From assembly GCF_001652915.1 (NCBI RefSeq), contig NZ_BBQI01000102.1, positions 186,001 to 250,000 of the forward strand: 64,000 bases of DNA, given 5' to 3'. The first letter of the stretch is position 1, and each line of letters starts with the position of its first letter. This stretch comes from Cupriavidus sp. D384. GTDB lineage: Bacteria > Pseudomonadota > Gammaproteobacteria > Burkholderiales > Burkholderiaceae. Below the pieces are notes generated by a model. That model worked only from the letters and a program-made list of their open reading frames with translations. It had not been told where the DNA came from and did not search any database. The position numbers and the translations under genes were made by a program. Below are positions 53,679 to 61,859 of the stretch, one piece after another.

Positions 53679-54605
53679 ATGGCCAACCGCCTCCTGATCG
53701 CCGCAGCCGGATCGCTGATGCTGCTTGCCAATGCCTCGGCCTTCGCCTGGAACGGAGGTCATTTCAACGCCTATACGCCGCGCGGCGAGTTCAGCGGCGG
53801 CCATGCCATGTCCTGCGGCGGCGGCAGCTGCTCGCATGCAGGCGGGGCCGTTGGCCCGTGGGGCAGGACGGCCACCAACACCGGCACCGTGACGCGCACT
53901 GCACCGGGCCAGTTCTCGAACACCGGTACGGCGGCAGGACCGAACGGTCGTTCGGTGCAGCACGACGGCAGCACCAGCTGCACGGGCGGCACCTGCAGCC
54001 ATAGCGGCGACATGACCGGCTCGAACGGCCGCACGGCCAGTACCAATGGCAGCGTGACGCGCGACGGCCCGGGACAGTACAACTCGTCGGGCACCGTGAC
54101 GGGCGGCAATGGCAACAGCTGGAACCACGCGGCGGCGACGAACTGCGCCGGCAACACATGCGACCGGTCCGGCACCGTCAGCAACAGCGATGGCGGCAGC
54201 GTCACCCATGCCGGGAGCGCCACCCGCGTGGCCCCGGGCGTGGTGACCACGGGCGGCGGCAGCACCGTCTACCACGGATCGACTGTCAGCACTGGCAGCA
54301 CCGTGGTGGTGGGCGCGACGCCGGTCCATGTGGCGCCGCTTCCGCCTGTCACCGTGGTGGCACCGGCCCCGGTGGTGGTGCCGCCGCCCGTACCCGTGGC
54401 GGTGGTCGCCCCGGGACCGGCCGTGCTGCCGCCGCCTCCGCCGCCGGTCGTGGTGCCCGCACCTGTGGTGGTGACGCCGCCCCCGCCGGTGCGCGTGGCA
54501 CCCGTCGTGGTGGCCCCGCCGGTTTATGTGGCGCCGGTTCGGGTGGCCGTCCTGGTACCGGGCCACTGGGTGGGCCGCGTCTGGGTGCCGGCGCACTACG
54601 CCTGA
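53679..54605 (+). CDS. Secreted Cys-pair repeat protein with Pro/Val-rich tail
   Basis: 308 residues. A signal peptide ends near NASAFA. The mature part has three repeats of about 46 residues, each with a CxGxxC pair: CGGGSCSHAG, CTGGTCSHSG and CAGNTCDRSG. Each is followed by GRTA/NGS stretches and a PGQ(F/Y)/PGV element. From about residue 200 it becomes a Pro/Val low-complexity tail (PPPPPPVVVPAPVVV type) and ends with PGHWVGRVWVPAHYA, like the W-x-P-x-H-Y caps of small envelope proteins. The function is unrecognised. Its compositional bias makes the reading frame certain, but homologs are hard to name. It is upstream of an EF-hand-like gene and a two-component system. Confidence 0.75.
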   Translation: MANRLLIAAAGSLMLLANASAFAWNGGHFNAYTPRGEFSGGHAMSCGGGSCSHAGGAVGPWGRTATNTGTVTRTAPGQFSNTGTAAGPNGRSVQHDGSTSCTGGTCSHSGDMTGSNGRTASTNGSVTRDGPGQYNSSGTVTGGNGNSWNHAAATNCAGNTCDRSGTVSNSDGGSVTHAGSATRVAPGVVTTGGGSTVYHGSTVSTGSTVVVGATPVHVAPLPPVTVVAPAPVVVPPPVPVAVVAPGPAVLPPPPPPVVVPAPVVVTPPPPVRVAPVVVAPPVYVAPVRVAVLVPGHWVGRVWVPAHYA

Positions 54606-54689
54606 CCGGGCCATGGTCGCACCCACGATTTTTTTACTCACCGGCCAGGGGCAGAACGCCAGGCGCCGGCAAACCAACGGAGTCGCATC

Positions 54690-54989
54690 ATGAAGAAGAT
54701 GATCACGGTAATGATCTTGTGTATTGTTTCTGCAGGGGCCAGCGCGCAGGGCCTGGCGGGCGGTGGCGGAGAAAGCCGCATGGAACGTACCGAGCAGGTG
54801 CTGTCGCAGTTGCAGACGCGCTTTGTCCACGCCAATACCACGCGTGACGGCAAGCTGACGCGCGAACAGGCGCAAGCGGGGATGCCGATGGTGGCGCGGC
54901 ACTTCGACGAGATGGATACGCACCACGCGGGCTACCTGACGCTGCCGCAGATCGAGGCGTTCATGGCCCAGCGCATGCGGTCGCATTGA
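54690..54989 (+). CDS. Small secreted EF-hand-like protein
   Basis: 99 residues with a signal peptide (MKKMITVMILCIVSAGASAQ). Two helix-loop-helix units follow. The first loop NTTRDGKLTREQ keeps the Asp-Gly-x-hydrophobic core of an EF-hand. The second, DTHHAGYLTLPQ, has lost several calcium ligands. It may bind Ca2+ weakly or serve as a periplasmic scaffold. The start has a GGAG-like site. It lies 75 bp before a response regulator gene, so co-regulation is plausible. Confidence 0.78.
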   Translation: MKKMITVMILCIVSAGASAQGLAGGGGESRMERTEQVLSQLQTRFVHANTTRDGKLTREQAQAGMPMVARHFDEMDTHHAGYLTLPQIEAFMAQRMRSH

Positions 54990-55064
54990 TGGCGCAACCG
55001 TGAAGGGGCAACGCCAGGCGGCGGGTCAGTCCAGCATCAGAACCATAAGAACCGGAGGGACGCC

Positions 55065-55778
55065 ATGGAGCAGGGACACCGCATCATCGTGCTCGACGAC
55101 GAGGCCGAGCTGCGCAACATGCTGCAGCGCTTTCTGACCGGCCATGGCTTCCAGGTGCGGGCCGTGGCCGACGGCAAGCAACTCAACCGCTACCTGCAGC
55201 GCGAGCCCTACGACCTGCTGGTGCTCGACCTGATGATGGAGCCCGAGGACGGGCTCACGATCTGCCGCCGGCTGAGGGCCGAAGGCCAGACCCTGCCCAT
55301 CCTGATGCTGACGGCCAAGGGCGACCCGGCCGACCGCGTGGTGGGCCTGGATACGGGCGCCGACGACTACCTTGCCAAGCCGTTCCTGCCCGACGAACTG
55401 GTGGCCCGCATCCGCGCACTGTTGCGGCGCCAGAAGATTGCCGCGGGCGACCCGACGGTGACCAGCCAGACCCTGAGTTTCGGGGAATTCCGCTTCGATG
55501 TCGGCAAGCAGACGCTGACACGCGGCGGGGCACCCGTCGAGGTGCACTCGGCCCAGATGCTGTTGCTGCATGCGCTGGGGTCGTCGCCCAATCGCGCGGT
55601 CAGCCGCGAGAACCTGCTGGCCCGGGCCCGCGGCCGTGACCATGACGCGCTGGACCGCAGCATCGACGTGCAGATCCTGCGGCTGCGCCAGATCGTCGAG
55701 GAAGATCCGTCCAAGCCACGCTTCATCAAGACCGTCTGGGGCGTCGGCTACATGCTGGTGGCTGGCGTGGACGCATGA
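55065..55778 (+). CDS. OmpR/PhoB-family response regulator
   Basis: 237 residues. The receiver domain has phosphoacceptor Asp55 (YDLLVLDLMM), acidic pair DDE at 11-13 and Lys in LTAKGD. The winged-helix output domain ends with EDPSKPRFIKTVWGVGYMLV, typical of OmpR-type regulators. It overlaps the sensor kinase gene by 4 bp (ATGA). The stimulus is unknown; the upstream secreted proteins may be its targets or modulators. Confidence 0.93.
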   Translation: MEQGHRIIVLDDEAELRNMLQRFLTGHGFQVRAVADGKQLNRYLQREPYDLLVLDLMMEPEDGLTICRRLRAEGQTLPILMLTAKGDPADRVVGLDTGADDYLAKPFLPDELVARIRALLRRQKIAAGDPTVTSQTLSFGEFRFDVGKQTLTRGGAPVEVHSAQMLLLHALGSSPNRAVSRENLLARARGRDHDALDRSIDVQILRLRQIVEEDPSKPRFIKTVWGVGYMLVAGVDA

Positions 55779-57085
55779 TGCGCCACGTGCTGCCGCGCTC
55801 GCTGCTGGCGCGCAATATCGTCCTGCTGGTGATCCTGGTGTTCCTGACACAGGCCTGTTCGCTGTTTGTGCTGCTGCACTACGTGCAGCGTCCGCGTGTG
55901 GAGCGCGCCGCCGCCGTGTTCTCGCACTACGTCACGCTGATGGACCGCGCGCTCGGCTCCATGCCGGCCGGCGAGGCCCAGGCGGCCGTGGCACGCATGG
56001 GCGGCCAGAGCGAGCCGCCGCCCGGCGAAACGCCCGGCGCCGATGCCGCCCACCTGTTCCGCACCTGGCAGCGCGATGTGTTCATGCGGGCGCTGCGGCG
56101 CGATCTGTCACGGGATACCGATGTGCGCTGGCAAGGCAGCGACGAGGACGAAAAGCTCTGGATCCAGGTGCACGCCGCCGGATCGCCCACATGGATCGCG
56201 CTGCCGATGACGGCCGATGCGCAGGCCAGCGGCATCACGGCCGCCATTGCGCTGTCGGCGGCGCTGGCGCTGCTGGCGGCGCTGACCGGCTACCTGCTCC
56301 AGCGCCATATCAACCGGCCGTTGCAGGATCTGGCGCAGGCGGCCAACCACATCCATGCGGGGGATATGCCCGATGACCTGCCGACCCATGGGCCCACCGA
56401 AATCGCCGAGGTCAGTCGCGCCTTCAACGACATGACCGAGGCGCTGCGCCAGGCCGAGAAGACGCGCGCGCTGATGCTGGCGGGTGTCTCGCACGACATC
56501 CGCACGCCTCTGACCAAGCTGCGCCTGGCCATGGCGATGACATTGCCGCGAGGCACCGACGATGCGTTCGTGGCATCGGTGGAAGGGTATCTGGACCACA
56601 TCGACATGATCCTGCAGCAGTTCATGGACTACGCCGGCAGCGGCGAGAAAGAGGCGCCGCAGCCGGGCGACCTCAATGCGCTGGTTAGCCAGCTGGCGGC
56701 CGATTTCGCCGGGCTGGGGCACGAATTCGAGCTTGACCTGGGGCCGCTGCACCCGGTGGTGTATCGGCCAACCAGCATGTTGCGCATGCTGATGAACCTG
56801 ATGCAGAACGCGATCAAGTACGGCAAGACGGGCCTTTTCGTGCGCACCTGGCAGGACGGCCGGCAGGCCCATGTGGCGATCTGCGACCGCGGCACGGGGC
56901 TGGGAGCGGCCGAACTGGAGCAGCTTCGCGCACCCTTCAGCCGGGGCCGCAATACGCATGGCGAGGGTGGCACGGGCCTGGGGCTTGCCATCGTCGACCG
57001 CATTGCGCGGCTGCACGGCGGTGCGCTGTCATTCCGCGAACGCGAAGGGGGCGGGCTGGAGGTGGTGGTGTCGCTGCCGGCGTGA
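55775..57085 (+). CDS. EnvZ-like sensor histidine kinase
   Basis: 436 residues. TM1 is at about 14-36, with a periplasmic region of about 120 residues, TM2 near 150-175, and HAMP (INRPLQDLAQAANHIHAGDMPDDLPTHGPTEIAEV). The H-box LAGVSHDIRTPLTKLRLAM has phospho-His240. The catalytic domain has N (NLMQNAIKYG), G1 (CDRGTGLG) and G2 (GTGLGLAIVDRI). It overlaps the response regulator by 4 bp, so the two form a two-component pair. The periplasmic sensor has no recognised family. Confidence 0.93.
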   Translation: MMRHVLPRSLLARNIVLLVILVFLTQACSLFVLLHYVQRPRVERAAAVFSHYVTLMDRALGSMPAGEAQAAVARMGGQSEPPPGETPGADAAHLFRTWQRDVFMRALRRDLSRDTDVRWQGSDEDEKLWIQVHAAGSPTWIALPMTADAQASGITAAIALSAALALLAALTGYLLQRHINRPLQDLAQAANHIHAGDMPDDLPTHGPTEIAEVSRAFNDMTEALRQAEKTRALMLAGVSHDIRTPLTKLRLAMAMTLPRGTDDAFVASVEGYLDHIDMILQQFMDYAGSGEKEAPQPGDLNALVSQLAADFAGLGHEFELDLGPLHPVVYRPTSMLRMLMNLMQNAIKYGKTGLFVRTWQDGRQAHVAICDRGTGLGAAELEQLRAPFSRGRNTHGEGGTGLGLAIVDRIARLHGGALSFREREGGGLEVVVSLPA

Positions 57086-57235
57086 TATCGAATGACTCGG
57101 GGCTGATGGCGCGGGCGGCGCGTCGGCACGTATCTGAATCGTCCGATCTGAAACGGTTGGAAACGATCGGCAGCGGCAGAAGCCGGGCAGAGGCCCTGTT
57201 GCGTCCTTTTCTTTTTCTGACGCCTCAGATACATT

Positions 57236-57262
57236 GGCATTTCCTGATTTGCCTGAAATGCC
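57236..57262. promoter_or_regulatory. Palindrome abutting the MarR gene start
   Basis: GGCATTTC (57236-57243) and GAAATGCC (57255-57262) are perfect inverted repeats with an 11-nt spacer, ending at the base before the GTG codon. It covers the place where a ribosome site should be. It could be the regulator's own operator, a hairpin masking the start, or both. Confidence 0.6.
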
Positions 57263-57703
57263 GTGAAACACTACACACGCGAAAACTTCCAGCTAACGCA
57301 AAGTGTCGGCTTTCACCTGAACCGGGCACGTAACAGCCTGCTCATGGAGATGGACGCCGCGCTGCGCCCGCTGGATATCACCGCCCAGCAGATGGGCATC
57401 CTGCTGTCGCTGATGCGCGGGGCGGCCAGCACGCCGCTGGAGGTGAGCCGGCTGCTGGGCATCGACACCGGCCTGATGACGCGCATGCTGGACAAGCTCG
57501 AAAACAAGGGCCTGCTGCAACGGCAGCGCAGCGACGAGGACCGGCGCGTGATCCATCTGATCCTGACCGACAAGGGCAGGGACGTGGCGGCGCAGCTGCC
57601 CCATATTGCGCCGGAAGTGCTGAATCATCGCCTGCGCAATTTCTCCGAGGGCGAGTTGAACGAGTTCATGCGGCTGCTGCAGAAATTCGCGGACGGCAGC
57701 TGA
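57263..57703 (+). CDS. MarR-family transcriptional regulator
   Basis: 146 residues from GTG. The winged helix is ITAQQMGILLSLMRGAASTPLEVSRLLGIDTGLMTRMLDKLENKGLLQRQRSDEDRRVIHLILT. No good Shine-Dalgarno precedes the GTG; instead a 27-bp palindrome ends exactly there. The next in-frame ATG would remove the conserved N-terminal helix. It is convergent with an MFS gene (16-bp gap), which is a candidate target. Confidence 0.88.
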   Translation: MKHYTRENFQLTQSVGFHLNRARNSLLMEMDAALRPLDITAQQMGILLSLMRGAASTPLEVSRLLGIDTGLMTRMLDKLENKGLLQRQRSDEDRRVIHLILTDKGRDVAAQLPHIAPEVLNHRLRNFSEGELNEFMRLLQKFADGS

Positions 57704-57718
57704 GGCCGCCGTCCGGGT

Positions 57719-58978
57719 TCATGCCTGGGCGCGCGCCGGAGCCGCCTGGCGGACGGTGAAGTCCGCGACGAATGCCACGGCCATGGCTACCGCGCCGCAC
57801 GCGAAGATCAACGCGTAGTTCTCGTGAGTGTGCGAGAACAGCCAGGCGTAGCCATAGCCGCCCAAGGCCTGGAACAGTGCAAACGATGCCGTCGCGCGGC
57901 TCCAGGCGGCGCGTTGCGCCGTGGGATCGTGCGGCAGCAGTTCCTGCACGCGGCCCAGCACCATCGGCACGATGCCCGGGGTGAAGGCGCCAAGCACGAT
58001 CGTTGCCGCACACAGCGCCACCGTTTGGTGCGACAGCGCCAGCAGCCCCACCGCCAGCCCCTGCAGCACCATGGCGATCCGGTAGCCACGGCCGAAGCCG
58101 ATCCGGCCGCCCAGCCAGCTGCTGACCACCGGGCCGGCAATCGCGGCGATGCCATACAGCACCCAGTATCCGGCGCCCACCGACGCACCCTGGCCCAGGC
58201 CGCGTGCCACGTAATCGACCAGCAACATCATGGCCGGCACCAGCCCCAGCGCATTGGCCGCGTACTGGACGTAGATCACGCGCAACGTGCGCCGATGCGA
58301 GGCCAGCGCGCCGTCGGCCGCATGGTGGCCCGCCGGGGTGGCTGCCGGCATGCCTGATGGCACGTCGGTGGCGGGCCAGCCCGCCCAGCTCAGTGCGGTG
58401 AGCAACAGCGCCACGGCGCCGAGGCCGAACCACGTGGTGCGCAGCCCGAGTCTGAGCAGCTCTGGCACCAGCGTGCCCGATGCGGCGATGCCGAGACCCA
58501 GGCCGAGGAAGATCATGCCGCTGACAAAGGCGCGTCGTGCCGGCGCGATATGCGGCAGGATGGCCGTGGCAACCAGCACCATGATCGCGCCGCCCGACAG
58601 GCCCGAGAGAAAGCGCCAGACGAAGAACCAGCCCACCGACAACGGAAACGCGCAGGCAAAGAATGCCGCCGTGACGGCCACCATCAGCCAGCGCAATGCA
58701 TGGCGGTTGGACAGGCGCGCGGCCAGCGGGCGCCCCAGCAGTGCGCCAGCCAGGTAGCCGGCAAAGTTGGCGGCGCCCAGCGTGACCGTATCTGCCGCGC
58801 TGAACCAATGGGCCTGGATCAGCGACGGGATCAGCGGCGTATAGGCAAAGCGGGCCAGGCCGATCGCCACCAGGCTGGCGGACAAACCGGCAAACGCGGC
58901 ATGGAGGGCGCGCGTGTCGAGCGTCCGGGCGTCGGGCAGGGGGCGCGGAACCGGGGCGGCGGGGGCGTCTTGTGACAT
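57719..58978 (-). CDS. MFS transporter, YbfB/YjiJ-like
   Basis: 419 residues, about 12 membrane segments. ATG 58978 has an AAGGAAG site; an upstream in-frame extension is not supported. Signatures include GLARFAYTPLIPSLIQAHWFS and LSNRHALRWLMVAVTAAFFACAFPLSVGWFFVWRFLSGLSGGAIMVL, matching the YbfB/YjiJ subgroup. The substrate is unknown. It sits between a convergent MarR gene and an upstream TetR gene. Confidence 0.88.
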   Translation of the reverse strand: MSQDAPAAPVPRPLPDARTLDTRALHAAFAGLSASLVAIGLARFAYTPLIPSLIQAHWFSAADTVTLGAANFAGYLAGALLGRPLAARLSNRHALRWLMVAVTAAFFACAFPLSVGWFFVWRFLSGLSGGAIMVLVATAILPHIAPARRAFVSGMIFLGLGLGIAASGTLVPELLRLGLRTTWFGLGAVALLLTALSWAGWPATDVPSGMPAATPAGHHAADGALASHRRTLRVIYVQYAANALGLVPAMMLLVDYVARGLGQGASVGAGYWVLYGIAAIAGPVVSSWLGGRIGFGRGYRIAMVLQGLAVGLLALSHQTVALCAATIVLGAFTPGIVPMVLGRVQELLPHDPTAQRAAWSRATASFALFQALGGYGYAWLFSHTHENYALIFACGAVAMAVAFVADFTVRQAAPARAQA

Positions 58979-59077
58979 GGATCTTCCTTCGCGAATGTCG
59001 AGGGCGAACGTCTCCGCCACGCGGCGGAAGGCCGCGCGGGGTACGTGCGAATCAATGGGAGGGCCGGGGCTGGGGTG

Positions 59078-59686
59078 CTAGGCCGGCGGGCTGTCTGCTG
59101 CCTGCAGGCCCAGTGACGCCAGCGCGGGGCGCACCGAAGCCTCCAGCAGGGCACGATCCGGCATCACGCGCGACAGCACGCGCATGCCCACCTGCAGCGA
59201 CAGCAGCATGGCGGCCGCATCGCCGGGAGCATGGCTGGCTGCGATGGTGCCTTCGGCCTGCGCGGCGCGAATGGCCCGTTCGAAGAAGGCCCGCAGCAGT
59301 GCCAGTTCCAGCGCTACTGCAGCCTTCAGTTCGGGGTCTTCGTTCGAGGCTTCCAGCGCCGTGTTGATCAGCATGCAGCCACGGTGCGGCAGTTCGGTGG
59401 CACCGCGCTCGACGCTTTCGGCAAAGAACTTCACCAGCGCCTGTGCGGGCGGATAGCTGGCTTCGATGCGGGCAATGCGCTCGCGCAGCGTGCGGTTCAG
59501 GTAGTCGTCCAGTGCCTGCATGAACAACTGCCGCTTGTCGCCAAACGCGTTGTACAGGCTCGGCTGCGTCAGGCCCATTGCCTGGGTCAGTTCACGCGTG
59601 GACGTGGCGTGATAGCCCTTGGCCCAGAACGTCGCCTGGGCGGCGGACAGCGCCGCGTCCGCATCGAATTGTCGGGGTCGTGCCAT
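59078..59686 (-). CDS. TetR/AcrR-family transcriptional regulator
   Basis: 202 residues. The helix-turn-helix is DADAALSAAQATFWAKGYHATSTRELTQAMGLTQPSLYNAFGDKRQLFMQALDDYL, a pattern typical of NemR/AcrR-like repressors of efflux or reductase genes. Inverted repeats immediately upstream (59698-59753) are probable operators. On the same strand as the MFS gene, it is likely to control it. Confidence 0.9.
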   Translation of the reverse strand: MARPRQFDADAALSAAQATFWAKGYHATSTRELTQAMGLTQPSLYNAFGDKRQLFMQALDDYLNRTLRERIARIEASYPPAQALVKFFAESVERGATELPHRGCMLINTALEASNEDPELKAAVALELALLRAFFERAIRAAQAEGTIAASHAPGDAAAMLLSLQVGMRVLSRVMPDRALLEASVRPALASLGLQAADSPPA

Positions 59687-59697
59687 GGTGGATCTCG

Positions 59698-59753
59698 TTT
59701 TGTATCGATCTGTATGAAACCGTGGAAGCGATTATAGATCGATCGCTACAAAA
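59698..59753. promoter_or_regulatory. Probable TetR operator region
   Basis: TTTTGTATCGATC (59698-59710) and GATCGCTACAAAA (59741-59753) are inverted repeats with one mismatch in 13. Near the second arm is a GATCGATC palindrome (59737-59744) in an AT-rich setting suitable for a promoter. It lies between the TetR gene and the divergent binding-protein gene. Confidence 0.6.
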
Positions 59754-59902
59754 CGCAAGCGGCGCATTGCACGGTTGCGGCAGGGCAGGTCTTCACTATT
59801 CGTGAAGTGGTCTTCTTGAAATGTGACTTGGCTGCGATGGCCTGCCGTCTCTATATTCCTGCGGTTCCATGCACGGCTTGGCCCACAGGGAGACACAAGA
59901 AC

Positions 59903-60688
59903 ATGATCAAGATCTGGATGGCGGCGGGCGCCGCTTCGGCAATGCTGCTGGCGCCGGGTGCCCATGCGCAGGCAACCACGCAGTCGACCGATCTGCGCGT
60001 GATGATTTCTGGCGGATTTACGGCTGCCTATCAGAAGCTGGCGCCAGACTACGCGGCGCAGCGCGGCGCCCGGCTCCACACCGAACACGGGCCGTCGATG
60101 GGCAAGTCTCCCGAAGCCATCCCGAACCGGCTGGCGCGTGGCGAACATGCCGACGTGGTCATCATGGTTGGCTATGCGCTGGACGACCTGATCAAGAAGG
60201 GTGTGGTCGATCCGCAGTCGCGGGTGGAACTGGCGGATTCGCGCATCGGCATGGTGGTGCGCCAGGGCGCGACAGTGCCCGATATCCGCACGGTCGAAGC
60301 CCTGCGCCAGACGCTGGTGCAGGCCAGGTCGATCGCGTATTCGGACAGCGCCAGCGGTGTCTACGTGGAGCGTGAACTGTTCGCGAAGCTTGGCGAGCCG
60401 TCGCTGGCGGCCAAGGCGAAGAAGGTGGAAAAGATCCCCGTGGCGTCGACGGTGGCAAATGGTCAGTACGAAATCGGCTTCCAGCAGGTGGCCGAACTGC
60501 TACCCGTGCCGGGTGTGACGTTTGCCGGCCGCATTCCCGAGGAGGTGCAGTCCGTCACGCGTTTTGCCGGCGGCGTGCCGGTCAGGGCAGACCACCCGGC
60601 CGAGGCCAGGGCCCTGCTGGAATACCTGGCGGCGCCTGCCGCACAGCCCGTGGTGAAGGAAACCGGTCTCGACTCCGTGCCGCACTGA
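59903..60688 (+). CDS. ModA-like periplasmic substrate-binding protein (orphan)
   Basis: 261 residues. Signal peptide ends near GAHAQA. The binding-protein fold shows LRVMISGGFTAAYQKLAPDYAAQ, ADVVIMVGYALDDLIKKGVVDP, SIAYSDSASGVYVERELF and a C-terminal LLEYLAAPAAQPVVKETGL, the molybdate-binding (ModA-like) pattern. The start follows GGGAG. No ModB/C genes are nearby. Related orphan proteins are common in Burkholderiales and their ligand is uncertain. A terminator follows about 50 bp after the stop. Confidence 0.85.
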   Translation: MIKIWMAAGAASAMLLAPGAHAQATTQSTDLRVMISGGFTAAYQKLAPDYAAQRGARLHTEHGPSMGKSPEAIPNRLARGEHADVVIMVGYALDDLIKKGVVDPQSRVELADSRIGMVVRQGATVPDIRTVEALRQTLVQARSIAYSDSASGVYVERELFAKLGEPSLAAKAKKVEKIPVASTVANGQYEIGFQQVAELLPVPGVTFAGRIPEEVQSVTRFAGGVPVRADHPAEARALLEYLAAPAAQPVVKETGLDSVPH

Positions 60689-60738
60689 CATCGACACCGC
60701 TTTTAAGGGCCAGGCGCATGCGCCTCAGTCATTGCCCG

Positions 60739-60763
60739 GGGCCGGTCCATGCCGGCCCTTTTT
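60739..60763 (+). terminator. Rho-independent terminator after the ModA-like gene
   Basis: A perfect 7-bp stem (GGGCCGG/CCGGCCC), loop TCCATG, then five Ts. It closes the single-gene transcript of the binding protein. Confidence 0.88.
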
Positions 60764-60804
60764 CATTGCCCGGCTGTCTCGAACCGCGACGCACGCGGTG
60801 CCAC

Positions 60805-60817
60805 TTGCATTAAGCAA
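60805..60817. promoter_or_regulatory. Small palindrome upstream of the Cys-hairpin gene
   Basis: TTGCATTAAGCAA (TTGC-N5-GCAA) lies 169-181 bp before the start of the next gene, in the AT-rich part of a 297-bp intergenic region. It may be part of a promoter or operator. Short symmetry alone is weak evidence. Confidence 0.3.
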
Positions 60818-60985
60818 ATGTGATGTTGTGGGAATTGTCTTACGAATGTTTCAGCAGCGGACTTCTGCTTTGCCGGGGTGGCAAAACATAACCTGCAACT
60901 ACAGCAGGGCCACAACGCAATCCAGCGGTTTCATCGCGGAGATTGCCGGGCCTGACAGGTATCCACCTCGAGAAAGGAGCACGAC

Positions 60986-61561
60986 ATGATCGCAAAGAAG
61001 TGGCTGAGTGCAGCAGTATGTTCGTTGATGGTGGCCGCGCCGATGGGCATGGCCTATGCGCAGGCTGGCTCGAAAGCGGACTATGACGCCGCCGTGAAGC
61101 AGGCCGATGCCGATTACAAGACGGCCAAGACCAAATGTGACGGGATGTCCGGCAATGCCAAGGACGTCTGCAAGGCCGAAGCCAAGCGCGACCATGACGT
61201 TGCCAAGGCCAATGCCGAAGCCAAGCGCGACGGTACGGAGAAGGCCCACGCCAAGGCCATGAAGACCAAGGCCGACCGCGACTATGACGTGGCCAAGGAA
61301 ATGTGCGACGACAAGAAGGGCAACGACAAGGACGTGTGCGTGAAGGAAGCCAAGGCATCGCACGAACGCGCCCTGGGCGAGGCCAAGGTCGACAAGGCCG
61401 CCGCCACCGGCACCAGCACCGATGTGGCCGAGGCTCGCGCCGATGCCCGCAAGGACACTACCGACGCCGCCTACAAGGCTGACAAGGAAAAGTGCGATGC
61501 GATGTCCGGCGATGCCAAGGACAAGTGCCAGGCCAACGTAAAGGCCAAGTACGCCAAGTAA
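60986..61561 (+). CDS. Secreted Lys/Ala-rich Cys-hairpin repeat protein
   Basis: 191 residues. Signal peptide to about residue 25 (PMGMAYAQ). The mature protein is highly charged and helical. Three similar units each carry two Cys about 10 apart: KCDGMSGNAKDVCKAEAK, MCDDKKGNDKDVCVKEAK and KCDAMSGDAKDKCQANVK. Each could form a helix-turn-helix closed by a disulfide. Similar periplasmic proteins occur in Burkholderiales without known function. A good AAGGAG site precedes the start. A CsbD gene follows, suggesting a stress-linked unit. Confidence 0.75.
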   Translation: MIAKKWLSAAVCSLMVAAPMGMAYAQAGSKADYDAAVKQADADYKTAKTKCDGMSGNAKDVCKAEAKRDHDVAKANAEAKRDGTEKAHAKAMKTKADRDYDVAKEMCDDKKGNDKDVCVKEAKASHERALGEAKVDKAAATGTSTDVAEARADARKDTTDAAYKADKEKCDAMSGDAKDKCQANVKAKYAK

Positions 61562-61655
61562 GACTGCTCGCATGACACGGGCAACGCGCGAACCGGCACG
61601 TACGTGACGCCGAAACGCAGATGATCCACAGTCCACTGACACGAAGGAGCCAGAT

Positions 61656-61859
61656 ATGAACTGGGACCAGATCGAAGGTAAATGGGATCAGGCCAAGGGC
61701 AAGATCAAGGAAAAGTGGGGCAAGCTGACCGACGACGACATCACCGTCATCAACGGCAAGCGTGACCAGCTGGCCGGCCGGATCCAGGAACGCTACGGCT
61801 ATACCAAGGAACGGGCGGAAGAAGAAATGAAGGCCTGGGAACGGGACGCACGCTGGTAA
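61656..61859 (+). CDS. CsbD-family stress protein
   Basis: 67 residues of the small CsbD family. The N-terminal NWDQIEGKWDQAKGKIKEKWGKLTDDDI and the following TVINGKRDQLAGRIQERYG are typical. CsbD proteins are induced in general stress and stationary phase; their mechanism is unknown. It is preceded by AAGGAGCC and followed by a strong terminator. Confidence 0.93.
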   Translation: MNWDQIEGKWDQAKGKIKEKWGKLTDDDITVINGKRDQLAGRIQERYGYTKERAEEEMKAWERDARW

